A stretch of 64,000 bases of DNA from Streptomyces sp. NBC_00154 (GCF_026342835.1 NZ_JAPEMI010000004.1:62001-126000); one strand, 5' to 3'. Positions 9,159 through 18,514 are shown, counted from the first letter of the stretch. Numbers and translations: made by a program. The notes: generated by a model not told the origin, from the letters alone.

Positions 9159-9399
9159 GCCCTACTTCCCGGTGCCGGTTCGAGACGGGCAGGTGCCCGA
9201 CTACTGGCAGAGCTACAACGAACCGTCCGCGAACGTGATTCTGCACGTGAAGCTGGGGCGCGGGGGCGAGCTGTTCCGTGAGCTGGTCCGTCAGTTCATC
9301 GCGGACGGCTGGTTCTATGAGGGCGGTTCTGAAGGGTCAGAGATCGAGACGTATGGGCGGGAGGCATGGCGCGAGATGCGTCAGGACGCCGCCTCGTAG
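9157..9399 (+). CDS. Small hypothetical protein or C-terminal fragment (~80 aa)
   Basis: From a TTG at 9157 (GGAGG about 11 bases upstream) the frame reads LPYFPVPVRDGQVPDYWQSY, then FRELVRQFIADGWFYEGG and ends REMRQDAAS. Composition and codon use look coding. Upstream of 9157 the sequence belongs to the opposite-strand remnant, so this is probably a gene tail brought here by a rearrangement and only possibly translated as it stands. No family recognised. Confidence 0.4.
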   Translation: MPYFPVPVRDGQVPDYWQSYNEPSANVILHVKLGRGGELFRELVRQFIADGWFYEGGSEGSEIETYGREAWREMRQDAAS

Positions 9400-9497
9400 G
9401 ACGTACTAGTTGACGGTGCCGGGGGTCCACGCAGTGCTTCGCAGGCGAGCCCTGGCGAGCGTGCACTACCGTGAGACCCTGGCCGGAGGGAGAACGG

Positions 9498-11438
9498 GTG
9501 GGGCAGCCCGAGACTGAGCCGCCGTTTGGCGCTACCTCGCAGCGCACGCCCAGCACGGGGCCGGGAGAACCACGGCCCCGCGTCGTTTCGGGCGCCTCGA
9601 GCATGAATGTCGTCTACAGATCGTCCGATGTACGCGATGACACCGTGCGGAGGGAGGTCTGCCCGTATCCCGGCCCAGTGTCGTTCAACCAGCGGGATGC
9701 AGCGTGGTTCTTCGGTCGCGAGGGCGAGACTGCGTCCCTGGTTCGCCGCTTGGAAACGCGTATGCATACCGGGGGCCCAGCGGCGGTGGTCGGCCCGCCC
9801 GGTTCAGGGAAGTCTTCGTTGTTGAGGGCCGGGCTGCTGCCGGCGCTTGCAGCCGGAGCCCTTCCCGGCTCGCGCGCGTGGCCGAGCCTGTTGTTCTCCC
9901 CTACCGCTCACCCGATGGTGGCACTGGTTGACGGCTTGGCCGAACTGACCGGTATTCCGGCCGCCTCGCTGGTCGGTGCGCTTACCCCGGACCCGCACGT
10001 GGGAGCGGCGCTGGTGCGCGACGCGGTCTGTGCTCTGGCCGGAGGGGCTGATCCGCGCCTGATCATCGTGGTCGATCGACTCGAAGAGCTCTTCTACCTG
10101 GTTCCGGACGAGGAGCAACAACGCGCCTTCCTCGACACCCTCTCGGTCCTGGCCGGGCCAGGTCGGAACGGGGAATCACCGGTTGCACTTGTCGTCTTCG
10201 AGCTGTCGGCCGTCTGCGCTGAACGCTGGTTTGAGGTCCCGCAGCTATTGACTGCATTGCGCGATGCGATATTTCTCGGGTCGCTGTCGAATGGAGGACT
10301 CCGTTCGGCGATCCAGCGTCCGGCCGAGATTGCGGGCCTGACCCTAGAACCCGGTCTGGTTGACCTGCTGTTGCATGACCTTGCAGAAGTTTCTCCACTC
10401 GAGCGGCTGTCCCTGCTGCAACCCGCGCTGTGGAATCTGTGGCAAAGCAGGCGTGACACGAGGCTGACGATATCGGCGTACCTGGAGGCAGGCGGGATCG
10501 CAGGTATTGGGGCGACCTTCGCCGAGCGGATCTACCAGCAGTTGAGCACCGACGAGCGGCAGGCGGCCATGGGCGTCTTCCTCCAGTTGATCAGGCTTGG
10601 CAATCACAATCAGCCCATCCGGCAGCGGGTCGCCCGGGCTGCGCTGTACCGCGAGGACTCCCCTGATGCCGGCGTCGCCATGGACATGCTTCTCCGCGGC
10701 CGCGTCCTCACCCAGGAGGGCGAGCTGGTCGAGATCGCGAACATTGGGCTGCTGTCAGGCTGGCCACGTCTTCGGCAGTTGCTCGACAACCGTCAGGAGA
10801 TCGAGGATACGACGGCCGCTTGGGAAGGCCACGATCGCGACCCTGACTGGCTCTACCGAGGAAACCGCATCGCCGAGGCCATGGCCTGGGTCCCTGTCCT
10901 GCGCAATCAACTCAGCTCACACGCGCTGGAGTTCCTCGAAGCCTCGATAGAGGCCCACCGCCGTCCCTCATGGGTGCGCAGAGGCGTCGGCGTCGTAATC
11001 GGCGCCCTACTCACGATCGCTCTAGTCTTCCTGATGGGTGCGCTACCAACAGCCCGCGGCTGGTGGTCGATGGGAAGCTTCTTCGCCTTGTGGGCACTGC
11101 TCGGGGCCGCTGCGCTGCGAACTGCACGTCGGAACGACATGCGAAGAGAGCCAAACCCTGCCGCGCCACGGTCACGACCTGGCAGGGGCGCGGCAGGTTC
11201 TCGCACCGGAGCATTCGTGAGCGGGTTGCTCGATGTGTGGCTCTTCCCGATCGCCTTCATAGGGCCCGACCGCCTGGCGCCACTCGGCCGTGGCGGCGTG
11301 CCGCCTTCTCGGGAGCGGGCGCTGCGAAACGTCGAGGAATCGCTGGACCGGGTGTGCGGTCAGCTCGGCAGGCCACCGAAGCTGCATGAACCCGCAGCTG
11401 AGGACCCATACAACGATGTCGAGAGGGGCGAGCGGTGA
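9498..11438 (+). CDS. nSTAND1-type ATPase with C-terminal membrane segments
   Basis: GTG at 9498 sits behind a strong GGAGGGAGAA site (646 residues). The block CPYPGPVSF ... FFGREGE (residues ~55-76) followed by P-loop GPPGSGKSS (99-107) and LIIVVDRLEELF (Walker B) is the signature of novel STAND NTPase 1. After the ATPase and helical region come two hydrophobic spans (about 496-517 and 523-545) and a third (about 575-590), so it should sit in the membrane with the ATPase in the cytoplasm. WD40 or TPR sensor repeats common in the family are absent. The stop overlaps the next start (GTGA). A signalling or defence role is inferred from family and architecture only. Confidence 0.8.
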   Translation: MGQPETEPPFGATSQRTPSTGPGEPRPRVVSGASSMNVVYRSSDVRDDTVRREVCPYPGPVSFNQRDAAWFFGREGETASLVRRLETRMHTGGPAAVVGPPGSGKSSLLRAGLLPALAAGALPGSRAWPSLLFSPTAHPMVALVDGLAELTGIPAASLVGALTPDPHVGAALVRDAVCALAGGADPRLIIVVDRLEELFYLVPDEEQQRAFLDTLSVLAGPGRNGESPVALVVFELSAVCAERWFEVPQLLTALRDAIFLGSLSNGGLRSAIQRPAEIAGLTLEPGLVDLLLHDLAEVSPLERLSLLQPALWNLWQSRRDTRLTISAYLEAGGIAGIGATFAERIYQQLSTDERQAAMGVFLQLIRLGNHNQPIRQRVARAALYREDSPDAGVAMDMLLRGRVLTQEGELVEIANIGLLSGWPRLRQLLDNRQEIEDTTAAWEGHDRDPDWLYRGNRIAEAMAWVPVLRNQLSSHALEFLEASIEAHRRPSWVRRGVGVVIGALLTIALVFLMGALPTARGWWSMGSFFALWALLGAAALRTARRNDMRREPNPAAPRSRPGRGAAGSRTGAFVSGLLDVWLFPIAFIGPDRLAPLGRGGVPPSRERALRNVEESLDRVCGQLGRPPKLHEPAAEDPYNDVERGER

Positions 11439-11845
11439 CAGCCGTGACGCCGTCTGAGGAGCCTGGTGGCGCCACTGCCGAGGCGCTCACCGGCCTTCAG
11501 GAGTCCACACAGCCGAATCGCCCCTATCAGGAGCTGCTTGCCGGCGAGCAGGTAGAGCGCTGGGACCGTGCGGTCCCCGGTGCCGGCGAGCGCATCCTGC
11601 GGATGGTCGAGCAGGATTTCGAGCAGCAGAGCCTCAACCAGGTTCACCAGCGACGGATGGACTTGGCCAATCTGGTGCTGCGAGCGAGCGGTGCACTCGT
11701 CGGTAGCGGCGCTGTGGTCGGCTACTTCTGGGTCGCCAAGTACTTCGTCGATCACGGTGCGGCGGTCCCTGCGGCAGGCATGCTCGGCGGCGGAGTCGCG
11801 GCGATTGCCGCAGCCATCGTCCGCACCCAGAACCGGAACTCCTGA
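11435..11845 (+). CDS. Small two-TM membrane protein coupled to the nSTAND1 ATPase
   Basis: 136 residues; GTG 11435 overlaps the upstream stop by 4 bases. A helical N-terminal part (RILRMVEQDFEQQSLNQVH) precedes two hydrophobic stretches, VLRASGALVGSGAVVGYFWV and AAGMLGGGVAAIAAAIV, and ends RTQNRNS. The layout resembles DUF2335-type membrane proteins. Coupling with the STAND ATPase suggests a two-protein membrane complex, possibly with this protein as the pore-forming or anchoring partner; that is inference. Confidence 0.7.
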   Translation: MTAVTPSEEPGGATAEALTGLQESTQPNRPYQELLAGEQVERWDRAVPGAGERILRMVEQDFEQQSLNQVHQRRMDLANLVLRASGALVGSGAVVGYFWVAKYFVDHGAAVPAAGMLGGGVAAIAAAIVRTQNRNS

Positions 11846-11912
11846 GTGTCCGCAGCCCGGACTCAGCTGCCCGTCTTCTGCTGAGGGTCAGGTGAAGGCG
11901 GTCGCCAGCAGG

Positions 11913-12239
11913 CTACGGCTCGTCGGTCACGATGGTGAGGTCGACGCCCGCCTGCTGGGCCGCCTGCCGCAGCACGGCCAGCGTGTCCTCCAGTGGCCCA
12001 GGAGGGCCACCGCGTGGGGTGGTGGCGAGAAGGCAGGGCATGCATCGGTCCAGCCACCGCCGGCCGTGCCCGGGCGCGTCCACGACTCCGGTCGCTCTCG
12101 CGGGCTCGCCACAGCGCACACACGGAAGGCTGCCGTCGAGCCGGTTGACGCTTGCGAGCTGGCGCGGCATCCACGGTGGGGCGGGGGCCAGCTCCGACGG
12201 GTCCACGCCGAGGACACGCAGCAGGTCAGCGTCGTTCAT
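11913..12239 (-). CDS. Small protein with a CxxC pair (108 aa)
   Basis: ATG at 12237-12239 is preceded by GAGGAG at good spacing. The protein starts MNDADLLRVLGVDPSEL and has CVRCGEPA (about residue 44) and RCMPCL (about 70), consistent with one zinc-binding site. It is divergent from the DUF6233 gene with an 87-base gap. Function unknown; similar small zinc-binding proteins are frequent in Streptomyces accessory DNA. Confidence 0.7.
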   Translation of the reverse strand: MNDADLLRVLGVDPSELAPAPPWMPRQLASVNRLDGSLPCVRCGEPARATGVVDAPGHGRRWLDRCMPCLLATTPRGGPPGPLEDTLAVLRQAAQQAGVDLTIVTDEP

Positions 12240-12326
12240 GCGGCTCCTCTCGTCGGCTCCCGTGCGGCGCGCCCCATGCTGGCACGGCGATGCCCCGATG
12301 GTGCGTACCCACGTAGACTCGAACAT

Positions 12327-12665
12327 GTGTCCGATATTCTGCCGTCTGACTTGCCTCGCCTCCGCACCCTGCGGACCTGGCATGCCATGTGGCTCACACG
12401 CCTCGACGAGGCCATTGCGGCGGCTGAACAGCGGGAGAGAGAGCGGCAGCAGGGCGTGCGCGCGCGGCCGCCCACACCGGACTGGGTCATTGAGCTCGGC
12501 ATCGGCGTCGGCTCCCCACCCATCGAAGTCCACGTCGGCGGGTGCTACGCGGCCGGGAAGCGGCGCCGAGCAGTCAGCCGGGAGCAGGCACTCGCCGCCC
12601 TCGCCGACGGGATCCGGGCCTGCATTCACTGCCGGCCGGACACCGCGCTGGGGGCGCTCGGGTAG
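12327..12665 (+). CDS. DUF6233 family protein (112 aa)
   Basis: GTG at 12327 opens VSDILPSDLPRLRTLRTWH, followed by a charged helix, then the conserved block PDWVIELGIG ... PPIEVHVGGC and the C-terminal ACIHCRPDTALG. These match the streptomycete DUF6233 pattern in order and length. The cysteines of GGC and CIHC may bind zinc. Function unknown; such genes usually occur in multiple copies in accessory regions. It ends one base before the end of the convergent ku gene. Confidence 0.8.
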   Translation: MSDILPSDLPRLRTLRTWHAMWLTRLDEAIAAAEQRERERQQGVRARPPTPDWVIELGIGVGSPPIEVHVGGCYAAGKRRRAVSREQALAALADGIRACIHCRPDTALGALG

Positions 12666-13564
12666 TCAGGCGGTCCGGGGCTTCCGACCAGCCGCCTTCT
12701 TCGAATCGGTCTTCTTCGCCGCGGCCTTCTTGGCGGGTGCCTTCTTTTTCGTCGTCTTCTTCGCGGCCGTCTTCTTGCGCGGCTTCATCTCGTGGACGGT
12801 GGCGTGGTCGTCCGTCTCGCCGCGGGACTCCTTTGCCCTCTGTACGGAGGCGCTCAGGGCTGCCATCAGGTCGACGACCTGGCTGGGCTGCTGCGCTTTG
12901 CCCTCGGTCGGCTGGGCTGGTTCCTTGCCTTCGGTCTTTGCCTCGATGAGCTCTTCCAGGGCGTCTCGGTACGCGTCGCGGAAGCCGGAGATGTCGTCGA
13001 TGGTCATGCTGTCGGCGAGCTGCACGGCTTGCTCGATCTCGTCCTCGTCCAGCTCGGTTTTCTTCGGGGCCAGCTCTGCCGGGTCGCGGATCTCGTCTGG
13101 CCATCGCATCGCGTGGAGCACGATGGCGTTGTCGCGGACGCGCAGCAGGCCGAGCCGTTCGCGGTTGTGCCATGCGAACTTCGCGATGGCGACTTTGTCG
13201 GAGCGCTCCAGCGCTTTGCGGAGCAGGGTGTACGGCTTCGCGGCCACCTGCCCGTCGATCGCCAGGTAGTAGCTGTCACCGATTCGCACCGGGTCGATCG
13301 TGTCGGCGTCCACGAACGCCACGATCTCGATGGCCTTGGCGGTGGGCAGGGGCATCTGGTCGAGCTCTGCGTCCGTGATCGGGACGGTCTCGTCCTTGGT
13401 GAGCTCGTAGCCCTTGCCGATGTCCTCCTGCTGTACGACCTCGTCGTCGATCTCGCAGACCTTCCGGGTGCGGACTCTGCCCATGTCTTCCAGGTGGACC
13501 TGGTGGAAGCGGATCGAGTGATCCTCGGTGGCACCGACCACCTTGCAGGGGATGGTGCCGTTGA
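12666..13564 (-). pseudogene. ku: Ku protein (non-homologous end joining), N-terminus lost
   Basis: The frame from TIPCKVVGATEDHSIRF onward is a bacterial Ku core: a DNA-end-binding homodimer that recruits LigD. The C-terminal tail is lysine/alanine rich (KKTAAKKTTKK, KKAAAKK), as in other actinobacterial Ku proteins. Normal Ku begins about 15-17 residues earlier (W-G-A/S-I-S/T-F-G-L-V). Here the sequence upstream of TIPCK is unrelated (SSVNG), and the recombinase island begins at that point. An internal GTG at 13541 would give 291 residues, but lacking the first strand of the core it is probably non-functional. The tail gene DUF6233 converges on it. Confidence 0.85.
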
Positions 13565-13576
13565 CTGAACTTAGAG

Positions 13577-13588
13577 GCGAATATTCGC
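13577..13588. promoter_or_regulatory. Perfect 12-bp palindrome before the first recombinase gene
   Basis: GCGAATATTCGC lies 33 bases upstream of the recombinase ATG at 13622 and inside the proposed left end of the island. It could be an operator for the island's HTH protein or part of the recombination site. Nothing else in the sequence decides between them. Confidence 0.4.
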
Positions 13589-13621
13589 AGGTCAGGGGCG
13601 GTATCTGCTAGCTTCCCGGCC

Positions 13622-14881
13622 ATGCTTGAGACAGGCGATTCTGCCCGAGATCTGGTGGGCTTCATTCCTCCGCAAACCGGTGCGCTGGTGGAGACGACTG
13701 ACCCGGCGCGGCCTTACATGCTGCTGGACTCGGAGGGGGCAGTCGTCACCCCGGTGACGGCGTTCTTCGCGGAGCTCCAGGCGTGCGCGCGTCCGAGGAC
13801 GACGATCCGTTCGTATGGGATGGACCTGCTGCGGTGGTGGAGGTTCCTGGCGGGGTGGGGGGTGGATTGGAACCGGGCGACGCGGCTGGACGCGAGGGAC
13901 TTCGCTCGGTGGATGCAGATCGCGCCGAAACCCGCCCGGGTCCACTGGCGCCACCGGGCTTCAGGTGAGATGACGCCCACGCCGACGACTCGGGGAGCGG
14001 CGGGCGTGCCGAACGCGGTGACCGGACGGGCCGGCCCTGGGCGGTTGTACTCGATGTCGACACGGGCGCATTGTGAGACCGTGCTGCGGTCGTTCTACGC
14101 CTTCCACCTGGAAGAGGGCACCGGCCCGATCATCAACCCGTTCCCCGCAGCACGGGAGCGCCGGCGGCTGCCGGCGGCAGCTGGCCGGTCGGCCCGGCAG
14201 TCGGCCGGAGGCCGCTACCGGCCGTCGGTCCCCCACCGCCTGCCGCGGCGGATTCCCGACAGCAACTTCAACGAACTGTTCGCCGCGCTACGCCATAACC
14301 GGGACCGGGCTCTGCTGGCCTTCTGGGTCTCGAACGGGGCAAGGGCAAGCGAGTTGCTGACCAGTCGGCAGCGCGACCCGCTGCCCGGCGAGCAGCTGCT
14401 CGGGGTAATCCGCAAAGGAACCGCGGCGTTCCAGCAACTGCCCTCGTCGCCGGACGCGTTCGTGTGGCTGCTCCTTTATCAGGACGAGGCGTGGCGGGCG
14501 GGGGTACCCCGGGGCGGGCACGAGGCGTTGTGGTGGACACTGCGGCGGCCATTTCGGCCGCTGACGTACCACGCGGCCCGGGCGATGCTGAACCGGGCCA
14601 ATGAGTTGCTCGGGGCGAACTGGACGCTGCACGACCTGCGGCACACGGCCGCCTATCGGATGGCTCGTGATCCTGGCCTGGCCTTGACCGACCTGCAGTG
14701 GGTCCTGGGCCACGCACACCTGAGCACCACTCAGATCTACCTCCCGGCCGGCCGGGACGAGATCGTTGAAGCGGTCCGTGCCCACCACGAGCGCCAGGCC
14801 CTGCTGGCCCAGGCCCCTGCAGCGCCGGCGGCCGGGTACCGGGCCGATTCGCTCAACGACCTGTTCGGAGTCGCCGGGTGA
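13622..14881 (+). CDS. Tyrosine recombinase 1 of the island (419 aa)
   Basis: It has a complete catalytic set: Arg in SNGARASEL, HxxR in HDLRHTAAYRM, then LGHAHLSTTQIYL with the His and the nucleophilic Tyr. An N-terminal SAM-like DNA-binding domain (TTIRSYGMDLLRWWRFLAGW) precedes a long, proline- and arginine-rich linker. The stop overlaps the next start (GTGA), so it is translated together with the 701-residue recombinase. The role is inferred to be strand exchange for movement of this island. Confidence 0.88.
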   Translation: MLETGDSARDLVGFIPPQTGALVETTDPARPYMLLDSEGAVVTPVTAFFAELQACARPRTTIRSYGMDLLRWWRFLAGWGVDWNRATRLDARDFARWMQIAPKPARVHWRHRASGEMTPTPTTRGAAGVPNAVTGRAGPGRLYSMSTRAHCETVLRSFYAFHLEEGTGPIINPFPAARERRRLPAAAGRSARQSAGGRYRPSVPHRLPRRIPDSNFNELFAALRHNRDRALLAFWVSNGARASELLTSRQRDPLPGEQLLGVIRKGTAAFQQLPSSPDAFVWLLLYQDEAWRAGVPRGGHEALWWTLRRPFRPLTYHAARAMLNRANELLGANWTLHDLRHTAAYRMARDPGLALTDLQWVLGHAHLSTTQIYLPAGRDEIVEAVRAHHERQALLAQAPAAPAAGYRADSLNDLFGVAG

Positions 14882-16983
14882 AGGCCCGCGTCCACGATAT
14901 GACCGGTGCCGCGCGCGTCCGGCCGGCTGATCAGCCGCGCGCTCCGCAGGCCGCGGGCGGCGTGATGCGAAAAGCCCAGGCCCAGTTCCCGGCTCGATCC
15001 GCCGGGACACGTTGGGCAACGACGTGCTTGCCCATCGAGGAGGTACTCGCCGTCCTGGATCGCCCGCCGTTCCGGGCGGAGAAGGCGCACACCCGGTGGC
15101 AGCGCAAGAGCGGGGCACGTGCGGTTCTGACCTGGTTGTCGGGCTTTCCCGGTGAGAGCTGGCAGGAGAGATGGGAGGCGTCCCCGGCGGCCGTCGGCCC
15201 TGAGCGTTGGGCTGAGGAGGGGCATACCTGGATCAGTACCGTGGCGGACGTGCGGTGGAGCAGCGCCCAGTCGGGGCTGCTGATGCTGGCCGGCGCCGAT
15301 GTGCTCCGTCTGCCGCTGACGTGGCAGTTCGGATACCGCACCGTGCATCTGCGCCTGCTCGTCGAACGGACACGTGATCCTGAGGGTCTCTCACGCCTTG
15401 AGGAGATCGTCGATCCGAAGCGCTGGGCGTCCGTGGGAGGCGGCCGGGCCCGCCTGGCCCTGACCCGGATCATGATCGCCAAGGGCGGAGGTCTCGCGGA
15501 CATCACTCCCGGAGATGCCTTCGAGTACGCGGCGGAGTTGCGGAAGGCCGGCCTCGACCGAGGCAGTGGCACGCTCTTCTACTCGTGGCTGCGGGAGCTG
15601 GGGAACTTGCCGTCCGACGCTCCGGTGACGCTTCGATTTCTGCACCGGGTCACCGGCCAGCTCAGCTGCGAGCAGCTCGTCGACCGCCACGGCGTGGCCT
15701 GCGAGCCGATCCGCGAGCTGCTGATCGACTACCTGGAGGAACGCCGGCCCCGTCTGGACTACAGCACGCTGGACAACCTCGCCCGCAACCTGACCCGCAA
15801 CTTCTGGTCGGACCTGGAGCGCCACCACCCCGGCATCAACTCCCTCGACCTGGCGCCCGGGGTCGCCACCGCCTGGAAGGAGCGCTTTCGCACCCGCGTC
15901 CAGCGGTGCAGACGCCCGGACGGCACCGTCGAGGAGACGGTCGTCGAGCGCGCCGACCGGGCCCTGCTGCTCATCGCCGTGCGCGCCTTCTACCTGGACA
16001 TTGCACGCTGGGCGGTGGAAGAGCCGGCCCGATGGGGGCTGTGGGCGGCGCCGTGCCCGATCAAGGAAGCCGAGACCACGGACCGCAAGCGCGTCAAGCG
16101 GGTCAAAGCCCGCATGGATCAGCGGACCCGAGAACGGCTCCCGGCCCTGGAGTCGTTCGCCAAAGCCGCAGCCGACCACCACCGCTACCGCCTGGCCCGC
16201 CTGGAGGCTCTCCTCGCCGTGCCGCCGGGTGGCACCTTCATCGTTCATGACGCGGTGTTCGTCCGCACCATGAACGCGGCCGGCGCCGCCGCGCGCGGTG
16301 AGGACGGGGTCCTTCTCTACTTCGACCTGGCCGAGCACCGAGCATTCTGGGCCTGGGCGGCGGTGGAGTTCCTCCGCCATACGGGCGCCCGCATCGAGGA
16401 GATGCTGGAGATCAGCCACCACGCCATGATCCAGTATCGGCTGCCCACCACCGGCGAACTTGTCCCCCTGCTGCAGATCGCTCCGTCCAAGACGGACCAG
16501 GAACGCGTCCTTCTCGTCAGCCCCGAACTGGCAGATGTCCTGGCCACGATCATCCGCCGCGTCCGCGACCCTCGAACCGGCGCCATCCCTCTCCTGGCTG
16601 CCTACGACTACGAAGAACGCATCTGGAACCCGCCGGCACCTCTGCTGTTCCAGTACGACCGCGGCGGTGAGAACTCCCGCCTGAGCGGCGAGCTCATTCG
16701 CAAGGCGCTGGTCGAGGTCCTCGCATTCATCGGCCTCACCGACTCAACCGGCCACCCCCTGGACTTCACCCCGCACGACTTCCGCCGCCTGTTCATCACC
16801 GACGCCATCCGATCCGGCCTGCCACCTCATATCGCCCAGGCCATCGCTGGCCACGGCAACATCAACACCACCATGGGCTACCACGACCCTCGGGAATTGC
16901 ATCAGATGGGCGAGAAGTCGCAGGTCGCGAGTTCAGGGCGACGGCTTGATGGACTCCAACGGTACTACCAACTGGCCTCCTGA
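14878..16983 (+). CDS. Tyrosine recombinase 2 of the island (701 aa, large TnpB-like)
   Basis: A long N-terminal region (about 480 residues) carries the core-binding part. The C-terminal catalytic domain has Arg in HTGARIEEML, HxxR in HDFRRLFITD and GHGNINTTMGYHD with the His and Tyr. The size is close to the large TnpB recombinase of Tn554-type elements (about 630 residues) and far above ordinary integrases. It overlaps recombinase 1 by 4 bases and is followed after 65 bases by recombinase 3. All catalytic residues are present. Confidence 0.88.
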   Translation: MKARVHDMTGAARVRPADQPRAPQAAGGVMRKAQAQFPARSAGTRWATTCLPIEEVLAVLDRPPFRAEKAHTRWQRKSGARAVLTWLSGFPGESWQERWEASPAAVGPERWAEEGHTWISTVADVRWSSAQSGLLMLAGADVLRLPLTWQFGYRTVHLRLLVERTRDPEGLSRLEEIVDPKRWASVGGGRARLALTRIMIAKGGGLADITPGDAFEYAAELRKAGLDRGSGTLFYSWLRELGNLPSDAPVTLRFLHRVTGQLSCEQLVDRHGVACEPIRELLIDYLEERRPRLDYSTLDNLARNLTRNFWSDLERHHPGINSLDLAPGVATAWKERFRTRVQRCRRPDGTVEETVVERADRALLLIAVRAFYLDIARWAVEEPARWGLWAAPCPIKEAETTDRKRVKRVKARMDQRTRERLPALESFAKAAADHHRYRLARLEALLAVPPGGTFIVHDAVFVRTMNAAGAAARGEDGVLLYFDLAEHRAFWAWAAVEFLRHTGARIEEMLEISHHAMIQYRLPTTGELVPLLQIAPSKTDQERVLLVSPELADVLATIIRRVRDPRTGAIPLLAAYDYEERIWNPPAPLLFQYDRGGENSRLSGELIRKALVEVLAFIGLTDSTGHPLDFTPHDFRRLFITDAIRSGLPPHIAQAIAGHGNINTTMGYHDPRELHQMGEKSQVASSGRRLDGLQRYYQLAS

Positions 16984-17048
16984 ACAGGCATGTTGCCAAG
17001 ATGATCCCGTCTGATGCATGATCTGCCCTCCAGAAGGGATGGCCTGGA

Positions 17049-18152
17049 GTGGTGCATCGGCAGAAGGTGGCCTTGGCCGGGGCGGCTCACATGGAGCTCG
17101 TGTCCGGGGTGGTCCAACTGCGTCCGGAGGACGCGATGTTCGACGCGATGCTGCGGGGCTGGAGGGCTCAGCAGAAGTCGCGAGGGCTGAAGGACGAGAC
17201 GATCGACCCGCGAGAACGGCTGGTCCGCCGGTTCCTTGAGTTCGCGAACGAGTACCCGTGGCAGTGGTCGCCGGCCCACATGGACGAGTGGTCGGCCTCT
17301 CTGGCGGGCGAGAAGCATCTGGCGCCGTCGACGATCCGCAGCTACCAGGGCGACGTCCGACTGTTCACCGAGTTCCTCATCGACGCCCGCTACGGGTGGG
17401 GAACTGCCTGCGAGGAAGCCTTCGGCACCCACCCGGTGGCGGTCGCCCATGAGTGGAACACTCTTCCTCACCTGCAGGATTACGAGGGGGATCCGGAAGC
17501 GAGGCCGTTCACCCGCGAAGAACTGCAGCGGTTCCTCGACTACGCCGACGATCAGGTCGCACGCGCCGTGAAGTCCAAGCGCAAGGGCGCCCTCGCCGCC
17601 TACCGCGACGCCACCCTCTTCAAGGTCGTCTACGGGTGGGGGCTTCGCCGGACCGAGACGTCCAAGCTGGATGTCGTCGACTTCGGGCGCAATCCGAAGG
17701 CTCCGCAGTTCGGCCGGTACGGCACACTCAACGTCCGCTACGGCAAGGCGAAGAAGGGCCAGCCGCCACGACGCAGGAACGTGCTGTCGGTGATGGACTG
17801 GGCCGTCGAGGCGGTCACCGACTACGTCGAGAACGTACGGCCTCGCTTCGGATTTCCTGACCATCCGGCCCTCTGGATCACCGAACGCGGCGGACGCCTC
17901 CAGCCCGGCTCCATCAACGACCGGTTCGAGGCATACCGAGATGCCCTAAAACTTCCAAAAGACCTAGTTCCGCACTCGATCAGACATTCTTACGTCACGC
18001 ATCTGACCGAGGACGGGATCGACCGTCGTTTTATCCAGCAGCAAGTCGGCCACGACTGTGACAGCTCCACCGCCATCTACACCCACGTCAGCGACGACTT
18101 CATGAACACTGCCCTGAGCAAGGCCCTGGCCCCGGCGTTCGCCGGCGTCTGA
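17049..18152 (+). CDS. Tyrosine recombinase 3 of the island (about 367 aa, TnpA-like)
   Basis: Core-binding domain around STIRSYQGDVRLFTEFLID. Catalytic boxes are GLRRTETSKLDV (Arg), HSIRHSYVTHL (HxxR) and VGHDCDSSTAIYTHV (His, Tyr). Length and layout match TnpA-type recombinases. The GTG at 17049 and an ATG at 17091 are both plausible starts. It is followed by the HTH gene after 14 bases. Having three complete but divergent recombinases in a row suggests that they work as a set. Confidence 0.88.
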   Translation: MVHRQKVALAGAAHMELVSGVVQLRPEDAMFDAMLRGWRAQQKSRGLKDETIDPRERLVRRFLEFANEYPWQWSPAHMDEWSASLAGEKHLAPSTIRSYQGDVRLFTEFLIDARYGWGTACEEAFGTHPVAVAHEWNTLPHLQDYEGDPEARPFTREELQRFLDYADDQVARAVKSKRKGALAAYRDATLFKVVYGWGLRRTETSKLDVVDFGRNPKAPQFGRYGTLNVRYGKAKKGQPPRRRNVLSVMDWAVEAVTDYVENVRPRFGFPDHPALWITERGGRLQPGSINDRFEAYRDALKLPKDLVPHSIRHSYVTHLTEDGIDRRFIQQQVGHDCDSSTAIYTHVSDDFMNTALSKALAPAFAGV

Positions 18153-18166
18153 CGAGGAAGGACCCG

Positions 18167-18514
18167 ATGATGGCCGCCAAGCTCGACTACCACTGGCACC
18201 TGCGCAAGGTGATGGCGGACCGCGGGATGTTCTCCACCACCGACCTCCTTGCGCCACTGAAGGAACGCGGCGTCACGCTGTCGTCGAGCCAGGTCTACCG
18301 GCTCGTCGTCGAGCGACCGGAGCGACTCAGCCTGAAGATCCTCATGGCCCTTCTGGACATCCTGGACTGCACGATGGACGACCTCATCGAGCCGATCGCC
18401 ACGGCCGGGGCAGCGAAGAAGCCGAAGAAGGCCGCCGCTGGTGGGACCACCACTTCTGAAGGTGTCGGCGAACTGCGGCCACGGCGAGCCCGGATCACCG
18501 GAGTTGAGCGGTGA
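18167..18514 (+). CDS. Small XRE-like HTH protein of the island (115 aa)
   Basis: Residues 15-70 read as a Cro/C1-type helix-turn-helix (LSSSQVYRLV, then LSLKILMALLDILDC and TMDDLIEP); the tail is basic and low complexity (KKPKKAA). Its place after the recombinases and its size are like TnpC-type accessory proteins, but the fold looks like a repressor. It overlaps the next gene by 4 bases (GTGA). It probably controls the island or directs the recombinases. Confidence 0.75.
   Translation: MMAAKLDYHWHLRKVMADRGMFSTTDLLAPLKERGVTLSSSQVYRLVVERPERLSLKILMALLDILDCTMDDLIEPIATAGAAKKPKKAAAGGTTTSEGVGELRPRRARITGVER

Noticed and set aside
12574..13269. Several overlapping frames over the ku tail
   Set aside because: Basic low-complexity shadows of the lysine-rich Ku C-terminus.
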